Assembly (NCBI GenBank): GCA_037102815.1
Contig: BTPP01000001.1
Coordinates: forward strand, 6,163,001-6,227,000
DNA: 64,000 nucleotides
Source of the DNA: Neurospora intermedia
Lineage: Eukaryota > Ascomycota > Sordariomycetes > Sordariales > Sordariaceae
Direction of reading: 5' to 3'
In this document: piece after piece, positions 47,570-57,995 of the stretch
Position numbering within the stretch: the first letter of the stretch is position 1
Layout of the letters: every line of letters starts with the position of its first letter
The notes under the pieces: model-generated
Told to the model about the DNA's origin: nothing
Databases searched by the model: none
Seen by the model: only the letters and a program-made list of their open reading frames with translations
Made by a program: the position numbers and the translations under genes

Positions 47570-50500
47570 AGTAAATAAAATATGTTTAATTAAGTACGTA
47601 TTATTTAGGTAATAAAGGTAGGAAGGTTTTAAATAGAAATAGGAAGTACGAAAAGTATTATTAGGAAATAAATAAATAGAATATTAAGTACCCTTCCGGC
47701 GGATTTATATTTAAAAAGTACTTTAAGCTCTAACTACAATTATAAAATAATACTTAGGCAATCTTTTTAATCCTTATAATATAATTAAATTACTAACTAT
47801 ATTAGAAATAAAATCCTTTAATAAAAATATATACTAATAATTACTATTACTTTATTATATTATTAAGAATAGATCTATACTAACCGTTATTTAATAATCT
47901 ATATAAAAATAGAGGAATTATAAACCTAATTTAGGGTATTATAGCCTATTATTTAATAACCTATATAAATAAATAAGGAGGAAGTACTATAGATTTAGCT
48001 TAAGGAATTATAATTTAAGAGGCCCTTTAATAAGGACCTTACAAAGACGCTATATTTATATAACCTAACCTCGTAGCCTATAGTCTTTAAGATCCTATCT
48101 AAATATAAATACTTATAGTAATTCAAAATATTACTAAAGTAGGGCGTAATTAGCCCCCTAGGATATTATAAAATTAATATTACTCAGCTCGTAATAGGAG
48201 GAAATCCGTCCAACGATATAAAATTAAAATAGATTATCTACGTTTATTATTAGAAGTTTGAAAGTAATAATAATAATAACGAAGAAATCTCAACCTTCTA
48301 GGAAAAAGAGGATAAAGAAGAATTTATATATTAATATAAAGTAAAGGTTAAATAGCTATTAAAGTTACCCGCCGAAGAAATTAAATTTATTACCTTATTA
48401 CCAACTATTATTAAAAGCCTTACCCCTACTATAAATTTATTTATAGATATTATTAAGCCGAATCCTTTATAAATATTATTATCCGAATTACTACTAACTA
48501 CTTCTAAAAACCCTATCCTTCCTATAAATAAAGTATAGGATAAAGGAAAGATTATTATTATTAATATATTAAATTCCGCTATAGATCTACCTATAAATAT
48601 CGCCGAACTAAATTCTATATAAAGCCTACCGTCCAAATTACTGCTAATTACTACTAATAATCCTATCCTACTTATAGATAAAATATAAAATAAGGAAGAA
48701 AATACTATTATTAATATATTAAACTTTATAGAAGATCTACCTATAAATATTATAGAATTAAACCCTATATAAAACCTATTAGAAATCTCCTTTATTATAC
48801 TTTAGGATTGCAATTATTAAATAAACTAATAGACGAAGGATATAAAATAATTATAGACGTAAAATATTATAAATTAGAGAGAAATTGAAATTTAATTAAA
48901 AGAAGTCTACCTGCTATATTTTAAGCTATTTAGGAAGCTACTTCCTAATTTAAATTAGCGTTTTCCGAAGGATAATAAAGATAGGTATAGTGTAGTAGAA
49001 CTATTATATATCCTTACTTTTTAGAATAAGAATAAAGATACTTTCGAAAAGGTTATAGGAATAAATCTCCTCCTACTAAATAATTGGCTAGGATTTTACT
49101 AGCCCGGTAGAATATTATAATATATATACGCCCTAAGGATAGTAAACTTGTAGTACTACGTTAATTAGAAGTAGTAGTTAAATAGTATTAAAATATATAT
49201 AAGTTTAATATAAATATTAAGAAATTTTAGAAATTAGATTTATATTCTATTTAATATATTAATAATAGATACTACAAATCTATACTTCTTAATAGTAGGA
49301 AAAAGCCTAAAGGAGTTTTTGGCGAAGATATAATAGTAGTACCTACTAATTTGGACGGATAACTATTTTTCCCTAGCAATCGTTAACCAAATGGACAGTA
49401 TTTAGTATTTATACGACTTAGATTTTATTAAGGAGAAGGTAGTACAAATTAGAAGGGTACTTAAAATTATATACCGGGCGAATTATATATATAGGGATAA
49501 AGAAGGAAAATAGGCGAAGGTTCGGATAACTACTTTAAAGTATTCGTTTCTTTATTAATAGTTTAATTAGGATTATAGTCTTTAAGTATTTAAGGTAGCT
49601 AGAGTATTCTTTATCGAAATAAAGCAAAGAGATTAGTACGTCTCTAATAATATATATCTTTATATTAACTTTATCTTTTAGGAAGAGGGTAATTATTAGA
49701 AACCTTAAGTATAGATCGACGATATAAAATAATTGGAGGAAATTATAATTAAATAATAAATATAAATTATATATAATTGTACTAGGGTATAGTAGATTAA
49801 TAGTATAAAGGAATTATTAAATATAGAATAGTAGAAAGATTTGGTACGAGCCTTATATAATAGACTAAATAATAGATATAAATATAATAAGGAACTACAA
49901 TTACCTACTACTAGAAACCCGCCGAAGGAGGTAGTAATAGGAGATCCTATAATTTTCTACGACTTAATCCAATAGGGGTCTAGACTATTTATTTTAGTAT
50001 CTATAGACAATTAGAATAATACTACTATAAATAAAGCCGAACGAGGGAGCGACGAAGATAAGGGTAAAAACCCCTCCTTTATACCCGACGAGGTATTAAA
50101 ACCCGAATTTGAACCGAAGAAAAAAGGATTTACTTTTGAATTTAAAACGCTGCGGACTCCCTAAAAGAAAAAATATGTACTAGATCCTCCTACCCCTTCA
50201 AAACTTCGAAAAAAGAGGATAATGAAGCGTAATAAAATATAGGCGGCGAAAATTATATTTAGAGACTATAATTATTTTCTAATTAACTATTTTATACTCC
50301 TAATAAAGAAATTAATTATAAGGGACTTACTAAAGATTAAACGCGTTAAAGGTGCTACTACGATGAATATAGAGTAGAAGTATATTCTTACCCTCTTAAG
50401 GAGAATAAAGTAGGAACTATTTTAATTTAGAATAATTAATATAAGTAAAGTCTAAGATTTATTAGATATAAACCTAGAAGAAATAAAGGATTTACTTAGA

Positions 50501-50640
50501 GAGGAGGCGGAGGAGAGAAAGAAAAGGGAGAAGGAGGCAAAAAAGAGAGAGCAGATCGCTACTAGGAGTATAAAGAAATGTAGGAGAGGAGGATAAGAGT
50601 AAGGGAAGAAATTTCTACCTTATTATTTACTCAAAATTAT
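47570..50640 (+). pseudogene. Sense accessory frame in the 14.5-kb Gypsy element
   Basis: The + strand between the antisense frame and the 3' LTR is protein-like, best at 48340-50640. It includes a 50-codon tandem duplication (48408-48790) and a Pro/Lys-rich segment near 50050-50230. It ends in a very charged coiled-coil-like stretch, EEAEERKKREKEAKKREQ, at about 50500-50560. No family was recognised. The same frame is present in the second copy on the minus strand. It is broken. Confidence 0.55.
48408..48790 (+). repeat. 150-bp tandem duplication inside the accessory frame
   Basis: Two full units with a 150-base period start near 48487 and 48637, with a partial unit upstream. The period is 50 codons, so the frame is kept. 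The second element copy has the same layout (for example 59139 and 59289). Confidence 0.7.
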
Positions 50641-50807
50641 TACTAGCGTAGCGAATAGTTCGTTTTTTCTATTATCATCGTTTTTCTTTAATACGAATCT
50701 CTTATTTAACCGAGGGCCTTATTATATTATTTCTTTCCTTTTCTCTTTATTTATTAGTATACAAATATTTTTATAAAGGATTATAAAAGAATATTCGAAG
50801 GGAAGTT

Positions 50808-51350
50808 TAATATAGGGTAATTGGTTCTTTTTTTCTATTTTTTCTTTTCTTACTTTAAACTTTTACTTTTAAATAATAAGTAGAAGTATTAGAACTTTGG
50901 TTTATTATACATTGAAGAGTAGATTTATTATACTAGTCGGTTAGGACCCTAGGAATATATTGAGTAGAGAAAGGGATATAAGGAGGAGATCCTGAATTGA
51001 GAATAGGTAGATGGATAGGCACTCCTAATTAGATAATACTTTTTCCTCGAAAATAAATTAAGAAGTTCCGCTCCTAAAACTATAGAGTCGTTATTAAATA
51101 TTCTAATAATAATAAACTTAATAATCTTTTTATAATAAGACTAATTTTTAAACCTATTTAACTAATTAGGATTAATAAAAAGGGTCTTATCCTTCTCGTT
51201 GGTTTTAGGTAGTAATTAACGAGCTATAGTATTATTATTCTATCTTAATTCCTAAAGATAGAAGCTATACCCAACTCCAGATCTACTCCTCGCTACATTT
51301 AGGTATAGTAGGGCGCTTTTCTTTGTTAGTGTAGTTTTTGCTCCATTTCA
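50808..51350 (+). repeat. 3' LTR of the 14.5-kb Gypsy element
   Basis: This 543-base repeat is colinear with 36809-37351. The purine tract CGAAGGGAAG precedes it at 50797-50805. Its last 60 bases keep more CA/TG than the 5' copy. Confidence 0.9.
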
Positions 51351-52275
51351 ATATAATACGTAATAGTACTAATACCCACCACTGTACTAAATATAGAAAG
51401 AATATTTAAAAATAATTTTCTTAAAATCTTTAAAAGGCAATTTCGCTCTTATTAGAATATATAATACGTAATAGTACTAATACCTACCCCTATACTAAAT
51501 ATAGAAATAATAATCTTCTTAAAATTTCTAAGAGGCAATTTCGCTCTAATTAGAGTATATAATACGTAATAGTACTAATACTTACTACCGTACTAAATAT
51601 AGAAAGAATATTTAAAAACAATCTTTTTAAGATCTTTAAGAAGTAATTTCGCTCTTATTAAAATATATAATACATAATAGTACTAATACCTACCCCTATA
51701 CTAAATATAAAAACAATAATCTTCTTAAAATTTCTAAGAGGCAACTTCGCTCTAATTAAAGTACGTAATATATAATAGTACTAATATTTACTATTATACT
51801 AAATATAAAAAGAATATTTAAGAATAATCTTCTTAAAATTTCTAAGAGGCAACTTCGCTCTAATTAGAGTACGACCCCCCCGGTCTTCCTAAAATCTTTA
51901 AGAGGTAGAAAAATAGGTAATATTGAATTAAAATAATCTTATATACCTAACTTCGCTCTAATTAAAGTACGACCCCCCCCCCCTAGTCTTCCTAAAATCT
52001 CTAAGAGGTAGAAAAATAAGTAATATCGAATTAAAATAATTTTATATACCTAACTTTATTCTAATTAAAATACAACCCCCCCCCCCCCAATCTTCTTAAA
52101 ATTTCTAAGAAGTAAAAAAATAAATAAGATATCGAACTAAAGCAATTTTATATACCTAACTTCGCTCTAATTAAAGTACGACCCCCTCCTTATTACTAGG
52201 TATACTAAAAATATTAAAGAATTAAAATAATTTTATATATTTAACTTCGCTTTAATTAAAGTACGATACTAATTA
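51351..52275 (+). repeat. Palindrome-bearing tandem array, main part
   Basis: About eight units of variable length (roughly 88-118 bases) start at TACGTAATAGTACTAATA near 51357, 51475, 51563 and 51670, with a variant start near 51769. Each carries CTTAAAATCTTTAAGAGGCA, then a TTCGCTCTAATTAGAGTA palindrome. In the later units (from 51870) the spacer is replaced by a growing run of C residues. Confidence 0.8.
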
Positions 52276-52331
52276 GTTAATAGAGAGTTCGCAACCGGGT
52301 ATTTATAATTCGAATGTAGTGGAATATCCGG

Positions 52332-52940
52332 GTCGTTGGATTTTATTCTAATATAATAGTAAATACGCTAATAGGCGTAGTAAGTAATTCTAAATAAAAT
52401 TTATATGCCGTGCCCTAGGTCGTTGGATTTTATTTTAATATAGTAGTAAATACGCTAATAGGCGTAGTAGGTAATTTTAAATAAAGTTTATACGCTATAC
52501 CCTAGGTCGTTGGATTTCATCCTAATATAGTAGTAAATATACCGATAAATGTAATAAGTAATTTTAGATAAGGCTTATACGCCGTGCCCCGGGTCGTTGG
52601 ATTTTATTCTAATATAGTAGTAAATATACTAATAAGTGCAATAGGTAATTCTAAATAAGGCTTATACACTATACCCTAGGTCGTTGGATTTTATCCTAAT
52701 ATAGTAGCAAATACGCCGACAGGCGTAATAGGTAATTCTAAATAAGGCTTATATACTATACCCTAGGTTATTGGATTTTATCCTAATATAGTAGCAAATA
52801 CGCCGACAAGCGTAATAAATAATTCTAGACAAGGCTTATACGCTATACCCCGGGTTATTGGATTTTATTCTAATATAGTAGTAAATACGCCAATAGACGT
52901 AATAAGTAATTTTGGACAAAGCCTATACGCTATACCCCAA
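52332..52940 (+). repeat. Seven tandem 87-bp units
   Basis: Units begin GTCGTTGGATTTTAT at 52332, 52419, 52506, 52593 and 52680, with the variant GTTATTGGATTTTAT at 52767 and 52854. The spacing is exactly 87 bases with no indels. Differences between units are mostly transitions. Eighty-seven bases equal 29 codons, so a repeated coding segment is possible; several units have few stops in the + frame starting at GTC. Either a coding minisatellite or a plain satellite would fit. Confidence 0.85.
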
Positions 52941-52988
52941 ACCTTAGATCTTTATCCTAATATTTAGGACTAACCTTAACCCTTATTA

Positions 52989-52991
<3 letters not shown>

Positions 52992-53023
<32 letters not shown>
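52992..53023 (+). repeat. Poly-C run
   Basis: Thirty-two consecutive C residues. A further C run lies at about 53134-53146. Homopolymer C contains no CA step inside, so RIP would leave it alone. Confidence 0.9.
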
Positions 53024-53182
53024 TTCTTCCCTAAAGATTATTAAAATCGCCCTTACTTTTTATTTTAAAACTAAGGTAAATAAAATAAATATTAATCTAA
53101 AGCGACTTTAAACCCTCTTAGAAAAATATAAAAACCCCCCCCCCCCTCCTCGCCCCGGTCCCCAAACTCTTCCTTTTATATA

Positions 53183-53330
53183 TATACGCCGTCTAATACT
53201 TCGAATAAATTTTTAATTATAAAGCTTAAATTAAAAATTTACTCGAAATATTAGATAGTATATTCCTTTTATTATAGATTAATAGTTTCGTTATTTAATT
53301 TAATATTTATTCGAAATACTAGACGGTATA
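53183..53330. repeat. Short inverted-repeat element, possible MITE
   Basis: ATATACGCCGTCTAATACTT at 53183 is mirrored by the right arm ATTCGAAATACTAGACGGTA at about 53309-53328, with about 27 bases matching per arm. An inner inverted pair (TTCGAATAAATTTTTAATT against AATTAAAAATTTACTCGAA) forms a second hairpin. The right arm, with its TATTCCTTTTATTATA tail, is also directly duplicated. No coding frame. Confidence 0.6.
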
Positions 53331-53719
53331 TTCCTTTTATTATAAATCGGTAACAATTACTATAAAGTTCGTAAAGTATAGGGTTTATCTATTAACCTTA
53401 ATAATTTACTAATTTAATTTATAGGGAATATAAGCCAAATAATAAAGGTAGTATTAATTTAAGTTTTAATATCGATTTATACTTTAAAATAATAATTATA
53501 TCTATCCGTATATTTTTTAACTAGCGCTATTTAAATTAAAATAAAGGAAGTACTTTTAATATTACCGAAGTTGAATAATTAGAAATTAACTACGCCCCCC
53601 CCGGAATACCGACTTTTATATAAGAAGTATATTTGTAGGAGTTTTAAACTATTTATATTAAATTATATAAATTATAAAGGTGTAAAAGGGGAGTAAATAA
53701 GGCTAATATTAATAAGGAA
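53331..53719. other. AT-rich stretch without a recognisable gene
   Basis: No frame of convincing composition and no repeat beyond the neighbouring inverted repeat was seen. Confidence 0.35.
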
Positions 53720-54250
53720 TATTAAAGGTAAGGAGTAAGTTTATTAATTATAAACTTATATATATATTTTCTACGTACCTAATAAATTTAATTTAGCCCG
53801 CTATATTTAATTAAAATACTCTAAAATATAATTAAATATAGCCTTTACTCTAATTAAAGTATAATAATTTATATATAATATATTCCTATCCTTCCTAAAT
53901 TCGATAATTAAATTAAAGCGGAGCCTTACTACTATAATAAATTTATTAATTAGGTAACCGAATAGGATAGTTAGATTTATATTTATAAGTAGGATAGTAA
54001 AGAGGGTAATATTAGCCCTAAATTCCTAGAGTTAGAAGTTTAATTCTTTAGTCCTATTAAATAGTACGGCCGTAGGAGAATTAATTCTTCCCGCCGGTAA
54101 GGAATACTAGAGGTAAAGAGTAAATTTATTAATTATAAACCTATATATATATTTTTTACCTAATTAATAAGTCTAGCCTAACCCGCTATATTTAATCGAA
54201 ATACTCTAAAATAATTAAATATAACTTTCGCTCTAATTAGAATATAGTAA
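53720..54250. repeat. Pair of ~150-bp direct repeats
   Basis: AAAGGTAAGGAGTAAGTTTA at about 53726 and GAGGTAAAGAGTAAATTTAT at about 54111 begin two matching blocks. Both pass through ATTAATTATAAAC, TATATATATATTTT, CCCGCTATATTTAAT and AATACTCTAAAATA, and both end in a copy of the dispersed palindrome. They are about 385 bases apart. Confidence 0.7.
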
Positions 54251-54475
54251 TTAAAATATAATACGTTTAAACGACCTTCGTTCTAATTAAAGTAATTTCT
54301 AAACTACTATCTTTTATTCTAATTAGAATAAATAAATTCGCTCTAATTAGAGCGAAGGTTGTTTATAAATAATATATATAAATTACTAAATTTTAATTAA
54401 AGCGAGAATTATATAATTTCTATCCGGATAAATAACCTACTTTAATTAGAACGAAGGTAATTAAAGCGTAAAAAG
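54225..54475. repeat. Dense palindrome cluster with a perfect copy
   Basis: Six or more copies of the dispersed palindrome occur in 250 bases. One, at 54337-54356, is a perfect 20-base inverted repeat, TTCGCTCTAATTAGAGCGAA. Others, such as CTTCGTTCTAATTAAAGTAA, differ by transitions. Confidence 0.75.
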
Positions 54476-54614
54476 TATTTTAATAATTATATTAATGCTA
54501 ATTAATAATTATATAGCGTTTAGTAGGGTGGGGATTAGGGGTAGGGGTTAAAGTTGTAAAAATATAAAGAAGTAGGAACAAAGTAGGTTAAATAATATTA
54601 TTTTTACTATATAT

Positions 54615-55535
54615 TATATTTTTAATGGAACTATTCCTACACTTACTATTCTAATTTATTTTAATAATTAATAGTACTTTAATATATTCTACAAAGAGGT
54701 TAGGTCCGTAAATATTAAAATATTCCCAATTCTATAAAAAGGGTATACGTATTATTAAGTCGTTTAACGTACGTATCGAATCGCTTGCTTTAATTACAAT
54801 TATAGTATATATAATTTATTAGGAGATTTCGGACGGTAAAAGAATAGCGTAGGGTATTTAAAAATCAATATAATATAATACGTATACTAATACAATATAC
54901 TCCGAAAAGAAATTATAGAGGTATAATAAGAAAATACCGGCCTTAGAAGTATTGAATAGAGGGCTAAACTTCTTCTTCGGCCTTTTAAATAGCTATTTAA
55001 CCCGACCGAAGTAGTAATTATATTTATTACAATATATAGTACGAATATAATTAATATAATCAATATAACTTTAGAGAATATAGAGGATAATTTTGTAAAA
55101 ATACTTCGTATTTGTAATAATATATATATTAAGGTAATATACAATTAATTTAGCCCGCTACTTAATATTATACTTCGTCTACTTCTTCGGTTTAATAATC
55201 CCGAATATACCGAAATTAGGGTCTATTATAAACGAAGGGCGTTTAAATTAGCTAAATAGCTAAGACTAAATTATATCGAAGATTATATCTAATATAAACG
55301 ACGATTTAATATTATATATACATAAATAGTTATTATATAATTAATTTTATAATAACAACGGTTTTTTAAATATATATTTAAGCCGATTAAAATACTAGTA
55401 AAGTATAAAGAAATAGGCAATACCTTCTCCGCTAACGTAAATAGTATAATTAAAATATTATTATAAATCCGCAATATCCTTAAATATAACCTCGCCGTAT
55501 TATATAATTTGTATTATATTAAATATATCTATATT
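54615..55535 (+). pseudogene. Decayed unrecognised gene, cut by a retrotransposon
   Basis: The + frame is readable from about 54615. Particularly clear is 55140-55480, with FSPLLNIILRLLLRFNNPEY, then RVYYKRRAFKLAK and KILVKYKEIGNTFSANVNSI. The composition is basic and leucine-rich, possibly helical. It runs to the LTR at 55539 and is probably truncated there. The family was not recognised. A minus-strand open stretch at 54887-55144 looks like a shadow of AT-richness. Confidence 0.4.
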
Positions 55536-55538
55536 TAT

Positions 55539-56081
55539 TGAAATGGAGCAAAAACCACACCAACAAAGAAAAGCGCCCTACCACACCTAGATGTAGCGAG
55601 GAGCAGATTTAGAATTGGGTATAGCCTCTATCCTTAGGAATTAAAATAAAATAATAATACTACAATTCGTCAACTACTACCTAAGACTAACGAGAAGGAT
55701 AAGACCCTTCTTATTAATCCTAATTAGTTGAATAGGTTTAAAAGTTAATCTTATTACAGAAAGATTATTAAGCTTACTATTACTAAAATATTTAATAACG
55801 ATTCTATAATTTTAAGAGCGGAACTTCTTAGTCTATTTTCGAAGAAAAAGTATTATTTAATTAGGAGTACCTATCTATCTACCTATTCTCAACTCGGGAT
55901 TTCCTCCTTATATCCCTTTCTCTACTTAATATATTCCTAAAGTCCTAACCGACTAGTATAATAGATCTACTCCTTAATATATAATAAATTAAAGTTTTAA
56001 TACTTCTACTTATTATTTAAAAGTAAAAATTTAAAGTAAGAAAAGAAAAAATAGAAAAAAAGAATTAATTACCCTATATTA
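55539..56081 (-). repeat. 3' LTR of the second 14.5-kb-family copy
   Basis: This 543-base sequence is the inverse of 50808-51350. It begins TGAAATGGAGCAAAAACCAC on the + strand, with little mutation there, and ends CCCTATATTA. It is followed by the inverse of the purine tract (CTTCCCTTCG). Confidence 0.9.
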
Positions 56082-57101
56082 GACTTCCCTTCGAATATTC
56101 TTTTATAATCCTTTACAAAAATACTCGTATATTAATAAATAAAGAGAAAAAGAAAGAAATAATATAATAAAGCCTTCGGTTAAGTAGGAGATTCGTACTA
56201 AAGAAAAATAATAATAATAAAAAAGACGAACTATTCACTACGCTAGTAATAATTTTAAATAAATAATAGGGTAGAGATTTCTTCCCTTATTCTTATCCTC
56301 CTCTCCTACGTTTCTTTATACCTTTAGTAGCGATCCACTCTCTTTTCTTTATTTCCTTCTCCCTTTTCTTTCTTTCTTCTACCTCCTTTCTAAGTAAGTC
56401 TTTTATCTCCTCTAAGTTTATATTTAATAAATTTTAGACCTTACTTATATTAATTATTTTAAATTAGAATAATTCCTATTTTATTTTTTTTAAAAAAATA
56501 GGAATATACTTCTATTTTATATTCGTCGTAGTAATACCTTTAATACGTTCAATCTTTAGTAAGTCCCTTATAGTTAATCTCTTCGTTGGGAGTATAAAGT
56601 AGTTAATTAAAAAGCGATTATAATCTTTAAATATAGTTTTCGCCGCCTATACTTTATTACGCTTCGTTATTTTCTTTTTTTAAAGTTTTAAAGGGGTAAG
56701 AGGATCTAGTACACATTTTTTCTTTTAGGGAGTCTATAGCGTTTTAGGTTTGGGAGCGGATCCCTTTTTCTTCGGTTTAGATTCGGGTTTTAATACTTTA
56801 TCGGGTATAAAGGAGGGGTTTCCACCTTTATTTTCGTTATTCCCTCGTTCGGCTTTATTTGTAGTAATATTATTCTAATTGTTTATAAATACCGAAATAG
56901 GTGGTTTAAACCCTTATTAAATTAAATTATAGAAAATTATAGGATTTCTTATTATTATTTCCTTCGGCGGGTTTTTAATAGTAAATAATTATAGCTCCTT
57001 ATTGTATTTATATCCGTTATTTAGTTTATTATATAAAGTTTGTACTAAATCTTTCTACTATTTTATATTTAATAGTTCCTCTATATTATTAATTTAAAAT
57101 A

Positions 57102-57366
57102 CAGTTCCCCTGGGCGGAGCCAAAGTCCAGGGGAGACAGAGAGACGCCCATATTTAATATTTTTTTCTTAAGAAAAAAAAAAAAAAAGAAAAAAAAAAAC
57201 CTTAAAGCTAGATTGAACGTACAGCTTTAGAAAAAGTAGTAATACTAATAACCATTAGGCTACTAAGTTTAATAATTTATTATACTAAGATGTTCAAATT
57301 CCTTCCTTGTATTCTAAGGTGCAAGGTGAACTTCCCCCCCCCCCCCCCCCCCCCTCCTCCCCTCCC

Positions 57367-57401
<35 letters not shown>

Positions 57402-57995
57402 TAAAAAAAAAAAAAAAAAAAAACTCAAAGGTCAAATTTTGAAATTTTTTTTTTTCATTTTTTTCTCCCTTCCAGAATTTTCAACTTTCAACCCTAACCC
57501 TAACCCTTTTTTGAGATCTTCAGGGTTGAAGGTCTGGTTTGGGACTTGGTCATTTCTGGGACTTGGTCATTGACCTTACGGTCGCAACCAAAATCCTCAT
57601 TTTAAGCTTCTTTTGCATTTTTCTCAACGACCAGGGCGTGCACCACAATGCGACCGGTACGAAAATGACCGCCTTTTTCTCCTCTTCAATCCGACAGCAG
57701 GTGCATTTTGATGCACGCGATGATCGCGGAGCGATTTGCATTGCAAAGGAAAAAGTGGCTTTTTGGAGCTGCTATTCGAACCGTGTCTTGCTTGGCGCCA
57801 AGTTTTCCTATTTGGGCCTGCCAAGCCAGTGCCAAGACGGGTAATTTTCTGCATTCTGGCCTATTATAGACAGATACGCCGCGCCTTCCTCGCTTGCGTT
57901 GCGTGGGCCCATGGACCACGACCTTTGGTGCGGATCTTCCATGTCACCTTTCGGCCCACGACAACGCTGGAGCTCTGAGGCATGGGCGTCTCAAT
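57102..57995 (-). mobile_element. Unmutated ~894-bp non-autonomous element, copy 2
   Basis: Inverted relative to copy 1 and nested in the second Gypsy copy. On the minus strand it starts ATTGAGACGCCCATGCC and ends GGGGAACTG. TA flanks lie at 57996-57997 and 57100-57101. It shares with copy 1 the terminal hairpin, the GAGACGCCC blocks, the telomere-like motif and the 17-base minisatellite (two units). A poly-C run and long poly-A runs at about 57336-57423 lengthen the middle. The homologous unoccupied sequence at about 49788-49795 confirms it is an insertion. No transposase is encoded. Confidence 0.7.
57491..57507 (-). repeat. Interstitial telomere-like motif, copy 2
   Basis: ACCCTAACCCTAACCCT is the reverse complement of three TTAGGG units. 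It is in the same place relative to element ends as 34512-34526. Confidence 0.7.

Larger units (their letters stand above)
36809..51350 (+). mobile_element. 14.5-kb Ty3/Gypsy LTR retrotransposon fossil
   Basis: The element has two 543-base LTRs (ideal ends TGATGTGGGG and CCATTTCA) and a 4-base target duplication, and is inserted in a tandem array. On the plus strand the order is a gag-like region, reverse transcriptase, RNase H and integrase. About 5.7 kb of extra sequence then follows before the 3' LTR. A purine tract (CGAAGGGAAG) adjoins the 3' LTR. The reverse transcriptase lineage differs from the outer element's. It is broken, with many dozens of RIP-type breaks. A second copy of the same family begins at 55539 on the minus strand and is colinear over about 7.56 kb. 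Confidence 0.9.

Noticed and set aside
48331-48636. Minus-strand open frame of 101 codons
   Set aside because: The plus strand here is the accessory frame with a 50-codon duplication; the minus frame is its shadow.
54887-55474. Two minus-strand open stretches of 85 and 61 codons
   Set aside because: Their composition is just I, L, Y, S and N as expected from AT-rich DNA, while the plus strand is more protein-like.
57539-57978. Open frames of 60-100 codons in copy 2 of the short element
   Set aside because: As for copy 1: overlapping, on both strands, and not conserved between the copies.
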